Assembly (NCBI GenBank): GCA_029973955.1
Contig: JARKQJ010000190.1
Coordinates: forward strand, 1 to 64,000
Source: Paludibaculum sp.
GTDB taxonomy: Bacteria > Acidobacteriota > Terriglobia > Bryobacterales > Bryobacteraceae
Direction: 5' to 3'
Length of the DNA stretch: 64,000 nt
The notes below the pieces were generated by a model, which ran no database searches, was not told where the DNA came from, and saw only the letters and a list, made by a program, of their open reading frames with translations. This document shows, one piece after another, positions 25,979-33,615 of this stretch; within the stretch, counting starts at the first letter, position 1, and every line of letters begins with the position of its first letter. A program made the translations under genes and the position numbers.

Positions 25979-26806
25979 ATGCTGACCCGCAGACATCTCC
26001 TTTCAGGCGCGGCGCTGGCCGGCGCGGCGCCCTTGTTGGCCAGGAAGAGCAACCTCAAGATCGGCGTCACGGACTGGAACCTGCGCCTGGCAGGAAAAGT
26101 AGAGGCCGTGGAGCTGGCGGCACGCCTGGGATTCCAGGGCGTCGAGGTCAGCCTGGGCCGGAAAGTGGAAGGCGACAAGCTGCCGCTCGACAACGCCGAA
26201 CTGCAGCAGAAGTACCTGGCGGCGGTGAAGCAACACAAGATCGCGGTGGCGGGCACCTGCCTGGACGTTTTGCACGTGAATTTCCTCAAGAGCGACAAAC
26301 TGGCTCTGAAGTGGATCGCCGATGGGATCCCGATCACCAGGACGCTGAACGCGCGGGTGATGTTGATGCCGTCGTTCGGCAAGGGCGCATTGGAGGCGAA
26401 GGACCTGGACTACGTCGGAGACGCGCTGCGGGAACTGGGGCCGGCGGCGGAGAAGGCAGGAGTGCTTCTGGCCCTGGAGAATACGCTGTCGGCGAAGGAC
26501 AACGTGAAGATCATGGAGCGTTCGCGGTCCAAGGCGGTGAAAGTTTACTACGACGTCGGGAATTCAACCAACGCCGGCTTCAGTCCCGAGGAGGAGATTC
26601 CGTGGCTGACGGCGGCCCGCATCGCCCAGATCCACCTGAAAGACAAGGGCTACCTGGGTGAGGGGAAGATCGATTTCCCGGCCGTGATGAAACGGATCAT
26701 GGACTTGGGGTTCAACGGCTTTGCCAATCTGGAGACATCCTCACCAAAATCCGTGGAGGAAGACATGGCGCGTAACCTGAAATATGTGCGCGGGCTCATG
26801 CCGTAA
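25979..26806 (+). CDS. Tat-exported sugar phosphate isomerase/epimerase-like protein
   Basis: 275 residues. The N-terminus LTRRHLLSGAALAGAAPLLA is a Tat signal. The mature part is a xylose-isomerase-like TIM barrel (AP_endonuc_2 family): VEAVELAARLGFQGVEVSLG, GVLLALENTLSAKDNVKIM, YYDVGNSTNAGFSPEEEI, IAQIHLKDKGYLGEGKIDF and ANLETSS. Glu, Asp, His and Glu of the metal site are present. The enzyme class isomerises or epimerises sugars, or keto-acids in some members. Export by Tat is common for these in Acidobacteriota and suggests periplasmic sugar processing. Substrate unknown. Confidence 0.87.
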   Translation: MLTRRHLLSGAALAGAAPLLARKSNLKIGVTDWNLRLAGKVEAVELAARLGFQGVEVSLGRKVEGDKLPLDNAELQQKYLAAVKQHKIAVAGTCLDVLHVNFLKSDKLALKWIADGIPITRTLNARVMLMPSFGKGALEAKDLDYVGDALRELGPAAEKAGVLLALENTLSAKDNVKIMERSRSKAVKVYYDVGNSTNAGFSPEEEIPWLTAARIAQIHLKDKGYLGEGKIDFPAVMKRIMDLGFNGFANLETSSPKSVEEDMARNLKYVRGLMP

Positions 26807-27153
26807 CTCCGATGGGTTGGTGGGCGGACTCCCGGGCGCGATGAAGGGGCAGAATAGGCTCTGATTGGCGTTTGTGGGGCGGATCCCGGGGCGGGATAAA
26901 ATGCCTCTCTAGCGGTGTAGAAACAACCACTTGCGACCCGTGGCAAAGTCGATCATAACAGACAACTTAGTCTTGAATTGAGAACCTTTGCACGGGTCGG
27001 CGAAGGGTCAACATTAAGACAGCTAAACAGTTCAATTCGTTGGTGTTGCGGCCGGCGACGGGGTTGACAAACAGGTCCCAATCAGTTTACAGTTGGGTAC
27101 TACTCTAATGTAGTTCCGCTTACTACTCTGCTCTAGTGACACGAGGTCCAGGA
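26807..27153. other. intergenic region before carD
   Basis: About 347 bases without a gene, less GC-rich than the flanks. A possible sigma-70 promoter is at its right end. I see no tRNA-like cloverleaf, no clear terminator for the left gene, and no DnaA-box cluster. Confidence 0.6.
27064..27093 (+). promoter_or_regulatory. candidate sigma-70 promoter for carD
   Basis: A perfect TTGACA at 27064-27069 is followed after 18 bases by TACAGT at 27088-27093 (four of six to TATAAT). The start codon lies about 60 bases on. CarD-dependent promoters typically have weak -10 boxes, so self-regulation is possible but inferred. Confidence 0.45.
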
Positions 27154-27663
27154 ATGACCTTTCAAGTCGGTGAGAAGGTTGTCTACCCGAACCATGGGGT
27201 GGGCACAATCGAGAACATCAGTTCCCGTTCCTTCGGCATTCAATCCGAAAAGTTCTACCTGCTAAAGCTCTCCTACAACAGCCTGACGGTGATGGTTCCG
27301 TTCTCGCACGTGGACCAGGTGGGTCTGCGGCGGGTTACCAAGAATGGTGAAATCACCAAGGTTTTGAATTTTCTGGCGTGTGGCGATTGCAAGTCGGCGC
27401 ATGACTGGAAAGACCGGTTCAAGGAAAACTCCGCAAAGATGCAAAGCGGCAGTCTGTTGGAGATTGCCGAAGTGCTGAAGTGCCTGGTCCGGTTGCAGGC
27501 GCAAAAGCCGCTTTCGTTCCGCGAGAAGAAGATGCTGGATCGAGCCAGGGTCATGTTGTTGACGGAACTGGCGACATCGCGGGCGATGCGGGAGTCCGAA
27601 GCGCTGGATCTCCTGAACAGATCGCTTGGCAAGAGCAATCTGAGATTCCCTGAACCGCTTTAG
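27154..27663 (+). CDS. carD: CarD-type transcriptional regulator
   Basis: 169 residues. CarD proteins bind the RNA polymerase beta subunit and stabilise the open complex. The N-terminal CarD/TRCF RNAP-interacting domain is clear: MTFQVGEKVVYPNHGVGTIE, then SLTVMVPFSHVDQVGLRRV. The C-terminal half is helical and basic (WKDRFKENSAKM, LDRARVMLLTELATSRAM), like the DNA-binding part. A CGDC motif (Cys76, Cys79) at the junction is unlike the usual family and could be redox- or metal-sensitive. ATG 27154 is chosen because GAGG lies seven bases upstream; the GTG at 27136 has no such site. Confidence 0.92.
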   Translation: MTFQVGEKVVYPNHGVGTIENISSRSFGIQSEKFYLLKLSYNSLTVMVPFSHVDQVGLRRVTKNGEITKVLNFLACGDCKSAHDWKDRFKENSAKMQSGSLLEIAEVLKCLVRLQAQKPLSFREKKMLDRARVMLLTELATSRAMRESEALDLLNRSLGKSNLRFPEPL

Positions 27664-27687
27664 AATCAAGGCTCTTTCTCGAGCGAG

Positions 27688-27704
27688 CGCGGCTCGAAGC
27701 CGCG
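27688..27704. other. short perfect hairpin between carD and the enolase-family gene
   Basis: CGCGGCT-CGA-AGCCGCG is a 7-bp stem with a 3-base loop, ending 13 bases before the ATG at 27718. It lacks a U-tract, so a terminator is doubtful; a translation-modulating hairpin or a single REP-like element are alternatives. Confidence 0.5.
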
Positions 27705-27717
27705 AGACGAGGCTCGC

Positions 27718-28863
27718 ATGAAGATCACGTGTATCGAGACGGTGAGGCTGAGACGGGGGCTGACCGTCCATGCGGGTGCGATCGGCTGGTTGTGGGTCCG
27801 TATCCACACCGATGAAGGGTTGATCGGGCTGGGGGAGACTTACCCGAGCCCGGCGGCGGAGCAGGCGGTGATCCTGGAGCGACTGGCTCCGATCCTGATC
27901 GGCCGCGATCCGCTGGCCATAGAGCGGCTGTGGTCGGACTTATTCCAAGCGGTCTCCTATAGCGGATGGGCAGGGGCAGAGATGCGGGCTATCAGCGCGA
28001 TTGACATTGCGCTGTGGGACCTGCTGGGCCAATCCTGCGGCAAGCCGATCCACCAGATGCTGGGAGGGGCTTGCCGGAGTTCGATCCCCGTCTACAACAC
28101 CTGTTACGACCACCTGGACTTTCTGACGCGACCGGTGGAACTGGCGTTGTCGCTGCGGGAGATGGGGATCCGGGCCATGAAGATCTGGCCCTTCGACCCG
28201 ATTGCGCGCGAGAGCGGCGGACAGCGAATTACGGCGGCACAGATTCGCCAGGGGCTGGCGGGGCTGGAGGCGATCCGGGCCGAGTTGGGCGATTCGATGG
28301 ACGTGGCCATGGAGTTTCACGGCTACTGGTCACTGCCTTGTGCGATCCAGATTGCGCGGGCGCTGGAACCCCTGGAGCCGATGTGGCTGGAGGAGATGCT
28401 ACCGCAGGACAACCTGCAGGCCTACGCACGATTGGCCGAATCGACCAGGCTGCCTCTGTGCCTTTCAGAGCGGCTGATGACGATCTGGCAGTACCAGACG
28501 CTAATTGAAATGAGGGCCGCCCGCATCCTCATGCCGGACCTGGCGTGGTGCGGCGGCTTCACCCAGGCACGCAAGATCGCCGCCCTGGGTGAAGCGCAAT
28601 ACCTGCCGGTGGCGCCGCACAATTGTGGCGGGCCGGTGCTGCATTGGGCCAGCGTCCACTTTGCGGCGGCGATCCCGAACCTACACATTCTGGAGACGGT
28701 ACGCCGCCATTATCTTGATGAATATAAAGGTCTTCTGGATCGAGAGCTGATTCCCAGCGGCGGATTGCTGCCGATTCCAGAGGGGGCGGGCCTGGGTGTG
28801 CGGCTGGACGAAGCACGGCTGCGGGAGGCGGATGTGGAAGTGCGGAGCTTCCCTCAGGTTTAG
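27718..28863 (+). CDS. mandelate racemase/muconate lactonizing-type enolase-superfamily enzyme
   Basis: 381 residues. It has the N-terminal capping domain and an enolase-type barrel. Metal ligands appear in MEFHGYWS, WLEEMLPQDN and SERLMTIW; the conserved barrel signatures MPDLAWCGGF and VAPHNCGGP are present. The usual KxK proton-relay motif is KIW (in RAMKIWPFDP), so the second Lys is replaced by Trp and the base may be supplied elsewhere, as in acid-sugar dehydratases. Likely an acid-sugar dehydratase; the substrate is not predictable. No transport gene adjoins it. Confidence 0.88.
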   Translation: MKITCIETVRLRRGLTVHAGAIGWLWVRIHTDEGLIGLGETYPSPAAEQAVILERLAPILIGRDPLAIERLWSDLFQAVSYSGWAGAEMRAISAIDIALWDLLGQSCGKPIHQMLGGACRSSIPVYNTCYDHLDFLTRPVELALSLREMGIRAMKIWPFDPIARESGGQRITAAQIRQGLAGLEAIRAELGDSMDVAMEFHGYWSLPCAIQIARALEPLEPMWLEEMLPQDNLQAYARLAESTRLPLCLSERLMTIWQYQTLIEMRAARILMPDLAWCGGFTQARKIAALGEAQYLPVAPHNCGGPVLHWASVHFAAAIPNLHILETVRRHYLDEYKGLLDRELIPSGGLLPIPEGAGLGVRLDEARLREADVEVRSFPQV

Positions 28864-28966
28864 CACGTAGTACTTTCCCGACCACAGGTCTAAAAACTCA
28901 GGTGATCTCCCCATAGATTCGCACCCGCATCCAGCCGATGAATGCAGTGGAAGGAATCTGTCCGGA

Positions 28967-31462
28967 ATGCGCTGTCTCCACTGCGGGAAACGGATCTCAC
29001 TGCTGCGGAAGCTGTCGGACTCCGAATTCTGCTCCGACGACCATCGACAGGAGTTCAGGCAGCAGCAGAGCGACCTGGCTTTGGCGAGGTTGATCGACGC
29101 GCAGAACCGGCTGGAGCGCGCCGACAAGGAGCGGGCGCGGCCGGCGGCGAAGAGCAAGAAGCAGGAGAAGGCGCCGCAGGAAGCTGTGTTTCCGATGGCG
29201 GAGATCCTGAGAGAGCCGATCCGCGCGGTGGCGACGCCGCTGGTGATGGATGGGTCTTCCAGTATGCCTCCGACGGGGTTGGAGCCGGAATGCCCGAGCA
29301 TCGAATATCCGCTGGTGATGGGTGGATTTGGCGCGGGGAGCGTCGTACCGCTGCAGGAGTCGCTGCCGGCGGCACCGGCGGCGCCACGCTCGAAGCCGTC
29401 CCCGTTGTTCGAGCGCAGAATCGGATTGCCCGCAACGCTAGACCGGACGTGTTTCGATCGGACGGCGGGCGTCGGAGCAGGCGGCGTGTTGCCGCTGACA
29501 ACGAATCCAGCCTGGATGCCGGCAATCCGCGTGGGTCCACGAGCGGTGGGGACCCAGGCGGCGATTCTGCTACCTGGCTCGAAGATCCCGATCGCGACGC
29601 AGGCTGAACTTCCGCACCCTGGCAGCATCGCAGAGATCGGTCCAGGATACCTGGAAGGCAGCGTTGGCGCGCCGGCCTCCGCGGTGGCGGCTCCACCGGC
29701 GGTGGCGGGGCCATCGGTTCCAAAGAGCAGTCTTCAGACAAGCTGGCGGCCGCCCGTCGTGGCGCAGGACCCGGATCCTCCGGTGCAGTGGCGGACCATG
29801 CCATTGACAGAGGAAAGCCAGGCACAGCCCGGCGAACACCGGATGCGGGCTGCGCAGGCTCCGCTTTGGGTAGAGCCGCTGGTACAACTCCCGGCTGCCC
29901 ACGCATTGACTCAGGACGGAGCGCCTTGCGCTCTGAAGGAATGCGAGCAGACGGCGCCCCTGGCCCCGCCGGAGGTGGTCACCGGAGCAAGGAGCACCGT
30001 TTCCAGCGCGGGCCGATGCGAAGTTGCAGCGGATACCGCGACGCCGAGAATGCCGGCGGTGCAACCCGAAGCGCCCAGCCTGAGGAGCGCCAACCGGACG
30101 GCCAAGCTCCGGTTCAAGGCCATGGCGGCAGCGGCGGGTGCCGCCACGCAACGGGAAGCAAGTGCGCCGGCGCGCTACCTGATAGCGCCTCTGGTGACGA
30201 TGGCGCCAGTGGTGGAAGAGGTTGAGGCTGTGCGATTGGCAGAGCCCGGATTGGCAAGCCTGGCAGACCCGGCGGTGTTGGAGAGTGTCGAAGAGACCAT
30301 CGAGACCCGGGAAGACTGGCTCAAGCCTCTCATTCACGCGGCGCAGCACGCCGCCTACCCGATCTCGCCGTTCCGGCCGGAGCCGCCGGAGAGCAGCCAG
30401 CCCGCTATCACGGAACCGGAGGAAGCGGAACCGCCGATGCAGCGGTTGATTCCCGTGCTGCCGCCGCGGCCGGCGGGCCGGGAACAGGCGCCGGCTAGGT
30501 GGAGCGGCCCGGTGATGGCGGTGAAGGAACTGCCGCAGCCGCTGATTCCCGTTTGTCATCTGACCATCGACCAGGCCGACGGTTCGGGACCACGCTCTTC
30601 GTGGACGCCGGAGAAGCGCGTCTTCGCCGGCGACCGGCTGACGAACAGGCTGAAACAACTGCCTGGCAGCCGGTTCTGGATGCATGCTCCGGCCGATTTG
30701 AAGTGGGTGGCTTTGGGGCTGCCGCTCCTGGTGGTCCTTGTGGTTACCAGTTTCCGCCCCAGCAGTGCGCCGCAGGTGGAGAAGCAGAAGTCCGAGCCCA
30801 GTGCCAGCTACTCGGCGATCGGCGGCGAGTTGAATACGATCCAGCAGGTGTTGCTGCGCCGGGCGGCGGTGAAGCTCTATGACGATTTCCGCGGCGGCCT
30901 GGGCGCGTGGAGCGGCAACGATGGGTGGTCAAAGAGTTGGAAGTACGGCGAGGCGGGGTTCCTGGAACCGGGCCAGTTGGCGATCTACGCGCCGACGGTG
31001 AGGATGCAGAACTACACACTCCAGTTCCTGGGGCAGATCGAGAAGCGCAGCCTGAACTGGGTGTTCCGCGCGGCCAACCCGAAAAACTACTACTCGATGC
31101 GCATCGTGATTCAAAGGGCCGGACCGATGCCGGAGGCGGCGCTGATCCGGTCGACGGTGATCGACGGGAAAGAGACAGGCGTGAAGTCACTGCCCATCCC
31201 GTTCCCCGTGCAGCCGGACACGATGTACCTGGTGCGGATGACCGTGGCTGGAGCGGACTTCACCACCTACATTCAGGACCAGGTAGTGGACAGCTTCCAT
31301 GACGAGAGGCTGGTGCAGGGTGGAGTGGGGTTCTACGGAGCCAAGGGAGACACCGGCCGGCTCCGCTGGGTGGAAGTGACACACCAATACGATTTTCTGG
31401 GGAGGCTGTGTGCGATGTTGGCTCCCTACGACGTGACGACGCAAGGTCCCAAAGGGAATTAA
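28967..31462 (+). CDS. zinc-finger / low-complexity / membrane / laminin-G-like protein
   Basis: 831 residues with a mixed layout and no family I can name. Residues 3-26 form a zinc-finger-like CxxC...CxxxH (CLHCGK, FCSDDHRQEF). Residues about 55-560 are Pro/Ala/Glu-rich and probably disordered. A membrane helix lies near 577-597 (KWVALGLPLLVVLVVTSF). The C-terminal about 190 residues resemble a concanavalin/LamG-like fold: LYDDFRGGLGAWSGNDGW, NWVFRAANPKNYYSMRIVI, GGVGFYGAKGDTGRLRWVEV. The topology suggests a cytosolic zinc finger with a periplasmic domain. A TPR gene follows after 19 bases with its own RBS. Confidence 0.75.
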   Translation: MRCLHCGKRISLLRKLSDSEFCSDDHRQEFRQQQSDLALARLIDAQNRLERADKERARPAAKSKKQEKAPQEAVFPMAEILREPIRAVATPLVMDGSSSMPPTGLEPECPSIEYPLVMGGFGAGSVVPLQESLPAAPAAPRSKPSPLFERRIGLPATLDRTCFDRTAGVGAGGVLPLTTNPAWMPAIRVGPRAVGTQAAILLPGSKIPIATQAELPHPGSIAEIGPGYLEGSVGAPASAVAAPPAVAGPSVPKSSLQTSWRPPVVAQDPDPPVQWRTMPLTEESQAQPGEHRMRAAQAPLWVEPLVQLPAAHALTQDGAPCALKECEQTAPLAPPEVVTGARSTVSSAGRCEVAADTATPRMPAVQPEAPSLRSANRTAKLRFKAMAAAAGAATQREASAPARYLIAPLVTMAPVVEEVEAVRLAEPGLASLADPAVLESVEETIETREDWLKPLIHAAQHAAYPISPFRPEPPESSQPAITEPEEAEPPMQRLIPVLPPRPAGREQAPARWSGPVMAVKELPQPLIPVCHLTIDQADGSGPRSSWTPEKRVFAGDRLTNRLKQLPGSRFWMHAPADLKWVALGLPLLVVLVVTSFRPSSAPQVEKQKSEPSASYSAIGGELNTIQQVLLRRAAVKLYDDFRGGLGAWSGNDGWSKSWKYGEAGFLEPGQLAIYAPTVRMQNYTLQFLGQIEKRSLNWVFRAANPKNYYSMRIVIQRAGPMPEAALIRSTVIDGKETGVKSLPIPFPVQPDTMYLVRMTVAGADFTTYIQDQVVDSFHDERLVQGGVGFYGAKGDTGRLRWVEVTHQYDFLGRLCAMLAPYDVTTQGPKGN

Positions 31463-31481
31463 AAGGGTTGAGGAGAGGCTC

Positions 31482-33080
31482 ATGAAAGAACAGAACAAGT
31501 CGCGAGCAAATGCAACACCGGCTGATAGCGGAACAGCCCTGTCACGGGCTGTCACTCTGCACCTGGAGGGGAAAGGCCGCGAGGCGCTGAAGGAACTGGA
31601 ACGGAGCCTCGAATCAGGCGATCCGCCGCGCGAGGTCTACGCGGCGAAGGGGCACATCCAGTTTGAACTGGAGATGTACGAAGACGCCGCGAAGAGCTAC
31701 GAAGGTCTGATCGAACTCGACCCGAACTCGATTTCGGCGCACTTCAACCTGGCGGTTTGCCAGGAGAAGCTGGGCCGCTGGAACGAAGCGGCGGCGAACT
31801 TCCAGCGCGTCCTATCGAAAGACGAGAAGCGGCTGGACGCGCGGCTGGGGCTGGGCATTTGCCTGCTGCACTCGCAGAACGCGGAGAAAGCGCTGGAGTG
31901 CTTCGAAGTGGTGCTGAAAAAGATGCCGGCCGACGAGACGGCGCTGTTCGGCAAGGCGGTGTCGCTGGAGTTGCTGACGCGTTTTGACGAGGCGATGGCG
32001 CTCTACCGGCAGATTATCGCCGCAAATCCGAACGCCGAGGAGGTGATGTCGAACCTGGTGCAGATCGGCATGAAGCGCAGCGACGTGGGTCTGGTGGCGG
32101 AGACCAGCGAGCAGTTGCTGACGCTGCGGCCGTTCTCGCAGACGGCGCTGGAAGGGCTGGCCTGGTGCGCCTTCGCCAAGGAAGACTACGAGGCGGCCTC
32201 GCGGTACTGCGCAAAGCTGGTGGAACTGACTCCGGAGCATCTGGAGCGGCGCTACAACCTGGGGGTGGCCTACCAGAAGCTGGAGAAGCTGGACCAGGCG
32301 GAGCAGACCTACCGGGAAGCGGTGCGCCTGAAGCCGGACCACGCGCAGAGTTGGGCGAACCTGGGCACGGTGCGTCAAACGATGGGCGACGCGCGCGGCG
32401 CCAAGGAAGCCTATGAGACCGCGTTGAAGCTGAACGCGGACCAGCCTGAAGTGCAATCGAACCTGGCCGGAGTGCTCGAAGAGATGGGCCAGACGGCGGA
32501 TGCTGAGGCGCTGTACTCGCAGCTGCTCAGGAGGCGGCCGGAGTGGACCGATGCGCGGTTCCGGCTGGGGTACCTGAAGATCTGCCGGGGCGACGCGCTG
32601 GGCGCGATGGAAGAGTTCCTGGCATGCGTGAAGGAGCGGCCGGAGTGGTTGGAGGCCCGCATAAATCTGGGTCTGGCATACAAGCAGACCGGCGAACTGG
32701 AGCACGCGCAGGAGAGCTTTGAAGCGGCCTTGCAGGTGCAGCCGGAGAACAAGGAAGCACTGCGAGGTCTGGCCGCGCTGGCGCTGGAACGCCACGATCA
32801 GCCGAAGGCGCTGGAGTTGCAGGGCAAGCTGATCGACATGGGCGAGCGCTCTCCGGAGCTGTTCTACAACACCGGATTGCTGCTGCAGAAGCAGGGTCAG
32901 GTGGAGGATGCGGTTTCGCTGTACCGGGAGGCGCTGGGGCTGCGGCCGAACTTCCCGGAGGCACTGCTCAATCTGGGGCATGCGTTGAAATCGCAGGGCC
33001 GGGCGGAAGAAGCGCGCACGTGCTGGCGGCAGGCTCTGGAGATGAAGCCGGAATTGGCGCAGGGGTACTTCGGCGACTAA
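31482..33080 (+). CDS. tetratricopeptide-repeat protein
   Basis: 532 residues made almost entirely of TPR units, about fourteen 34-residue helix pairs with the W/Y-L-G-A-Y-P pattern (YEDAAKSYEGLIELDPNSIS, AHFNLAVCQEKLGRWNEA, AQSWANLGTVRQTMGDARGA, AEALYSQLLRRRPEWTDARF). It has no signal peptide or enzyme domain, so it is probably a cytoplasmic scaffold. GAGGAGAGG precedes the start. It follows the zinc-finger membrane protein closely and may be its partner. A terminator lies 32 bases after the stop. Confidence 0.9.
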   Translation: MKEQNKSRANATPADSGTALSRAVTLHLEGKGREALKELERSLESGDPPREVYAAKGHIQFELEMYEDAAKSYEGLIELDPNSISAHFNLAVCQEKLGRWNEAAANFQRVLSKDEKRLDARLGLGICLLHSQNAEKALECFEVVLKKMPADETALFGKAVSLELLTRFDEAMALYRQIIAANPNAEEVMSNLVQIGMKRSDVGLVAETSEQLLTLRPFSQTALEGLAWCAFAKEDYEAASRYCAKLVELTPEHLERRYNLGVAYQKLEKLDQAEQTYREAVRLKPDHAQSWANLGTVRQTMGDARGAKEAYETALKLNADQPEVQSNLAGVLEEMGQTADAEALYSQLLRRRPEWTDARFRLGYLKICRGDALGAMEEFLACVKERPEWLEARINLGLAYKQTGELEHAQESFEAALQVQPENKEALRGLAALALERHDQPKALELQGKLIDMGERSPELFYNTGLLLQKQGQVEDAVSLYREALGLRPNFPEALLNLGHALKSQGRAEEARTCWRQALEMKPELAQGYFGD

Positions 33081-33111
33081 GAGATTCGTTGTTCCTCCCG
33101 CGAAACGACGG

Positions 33112-33146
33112 CGGCCGCCCCCAAGCGGGGTGGCCGTTGTTGTGTT
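33112..33146 (+). terminator. Rho-independent terminator after the TPR gene
   Basis: CGGCCGCCCC (33112-33121) pairs with GGGGTGGCCG (33127-33136), ten pairs with one G-T, loop CAAGC, followed by the U-rich TTGTTGTGTT. It lies 32 bases after the stop at 33080. Confidence 0.75.
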
Positions 33147-33275
33147 GGGGGAGTGCTGGAGAGGACTTCGGTGCGCCGCTGGGGACGGCCTTTCGACCCT
33201 GCCGGGAGGGCGTGCTGGCGAATGGCGCCGGGGAGTGGTGCCCGGGGGGGATTCGGGCCTGCCGTGCTTGGACGC

Positions 33276-33580
33276 GTGGCCCCGAGACTTTGTCTCGGGG
33301 GAGTACGGCTCCACGGGGAGACGGGCTTGGTCGTGTGGCCCCGAGACTTTGTCTCGGGGGAATACGGCTCCACGGGGAGACGGGCTTGGTCGTGTGGCCC
33401 CGAGACTTTGTCTCGGGGGAACACGGCTCCACGGGGAGACGGGCTTGGACGCGTGGCCCCGAGACTTTGTCTCGGGGGAATACGGCTCCACGGGGAGACG
33501 GCTTGGTCGTGTGGCCCCGAGACTTTGTCTCGGGGGAATACGGCTCCACGGTGGCCCAGAGACTTCGTCTCGGGGGAAAC
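33276..33580. repeat. 59-bp tandem repeat array with six palindromic hairpins
   Basis: Units start at 33276, 33335, 33394, 33453, 33511 and 33551, with steps of 59, 59, 59, 58 and 40 bases. Each contains CCCCGAGAC-TTT-GTCTCGGGG, a perfect 9-bp stem with a 3-base loop; the last copy is CCCAGAGAC-TTC-GTCTCGGGG. Between hairpins is a near-constant spacer (ACGGCTCCACGGGGAGACGG). The array sits between the 3' ends of a TPR gene and metG, so it may stop transcription in both directions. No unique spacers, so it is not a CRISPR. Confidence 0.9.
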
Positions 33581-33615
33581 GGGCGGTCCCGGGCTGGCGT
33601 CAGGGAGAGTTGGAG

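Larger units (their letters stand above)
33081..33615. other. intergenic region holding a terminator and a hairpin array
   Basis: About 535 bases between convergent genes. The left part has a Rho-independent terminator; 33147-33275 shows no gene; 33276-33580 is a tandem hairpin array. Both strands are open over long stretches because the repeat carries few stop codons, but no start signal supports a protein. Confidence 0.7.

Noticed and set aside
22000-27150. Chromosomal replication origin at the skew switch
   Set aside because: No dnaA, dnaN, gidA or parAB and no DnaA-box cluster is visible; an inversion explains the skew equally well.
33276-33580. CRISPR array
   Set aside because: Repeats are contiguous with constant spacers and no unique sequence between them; no cas gene is nearby.
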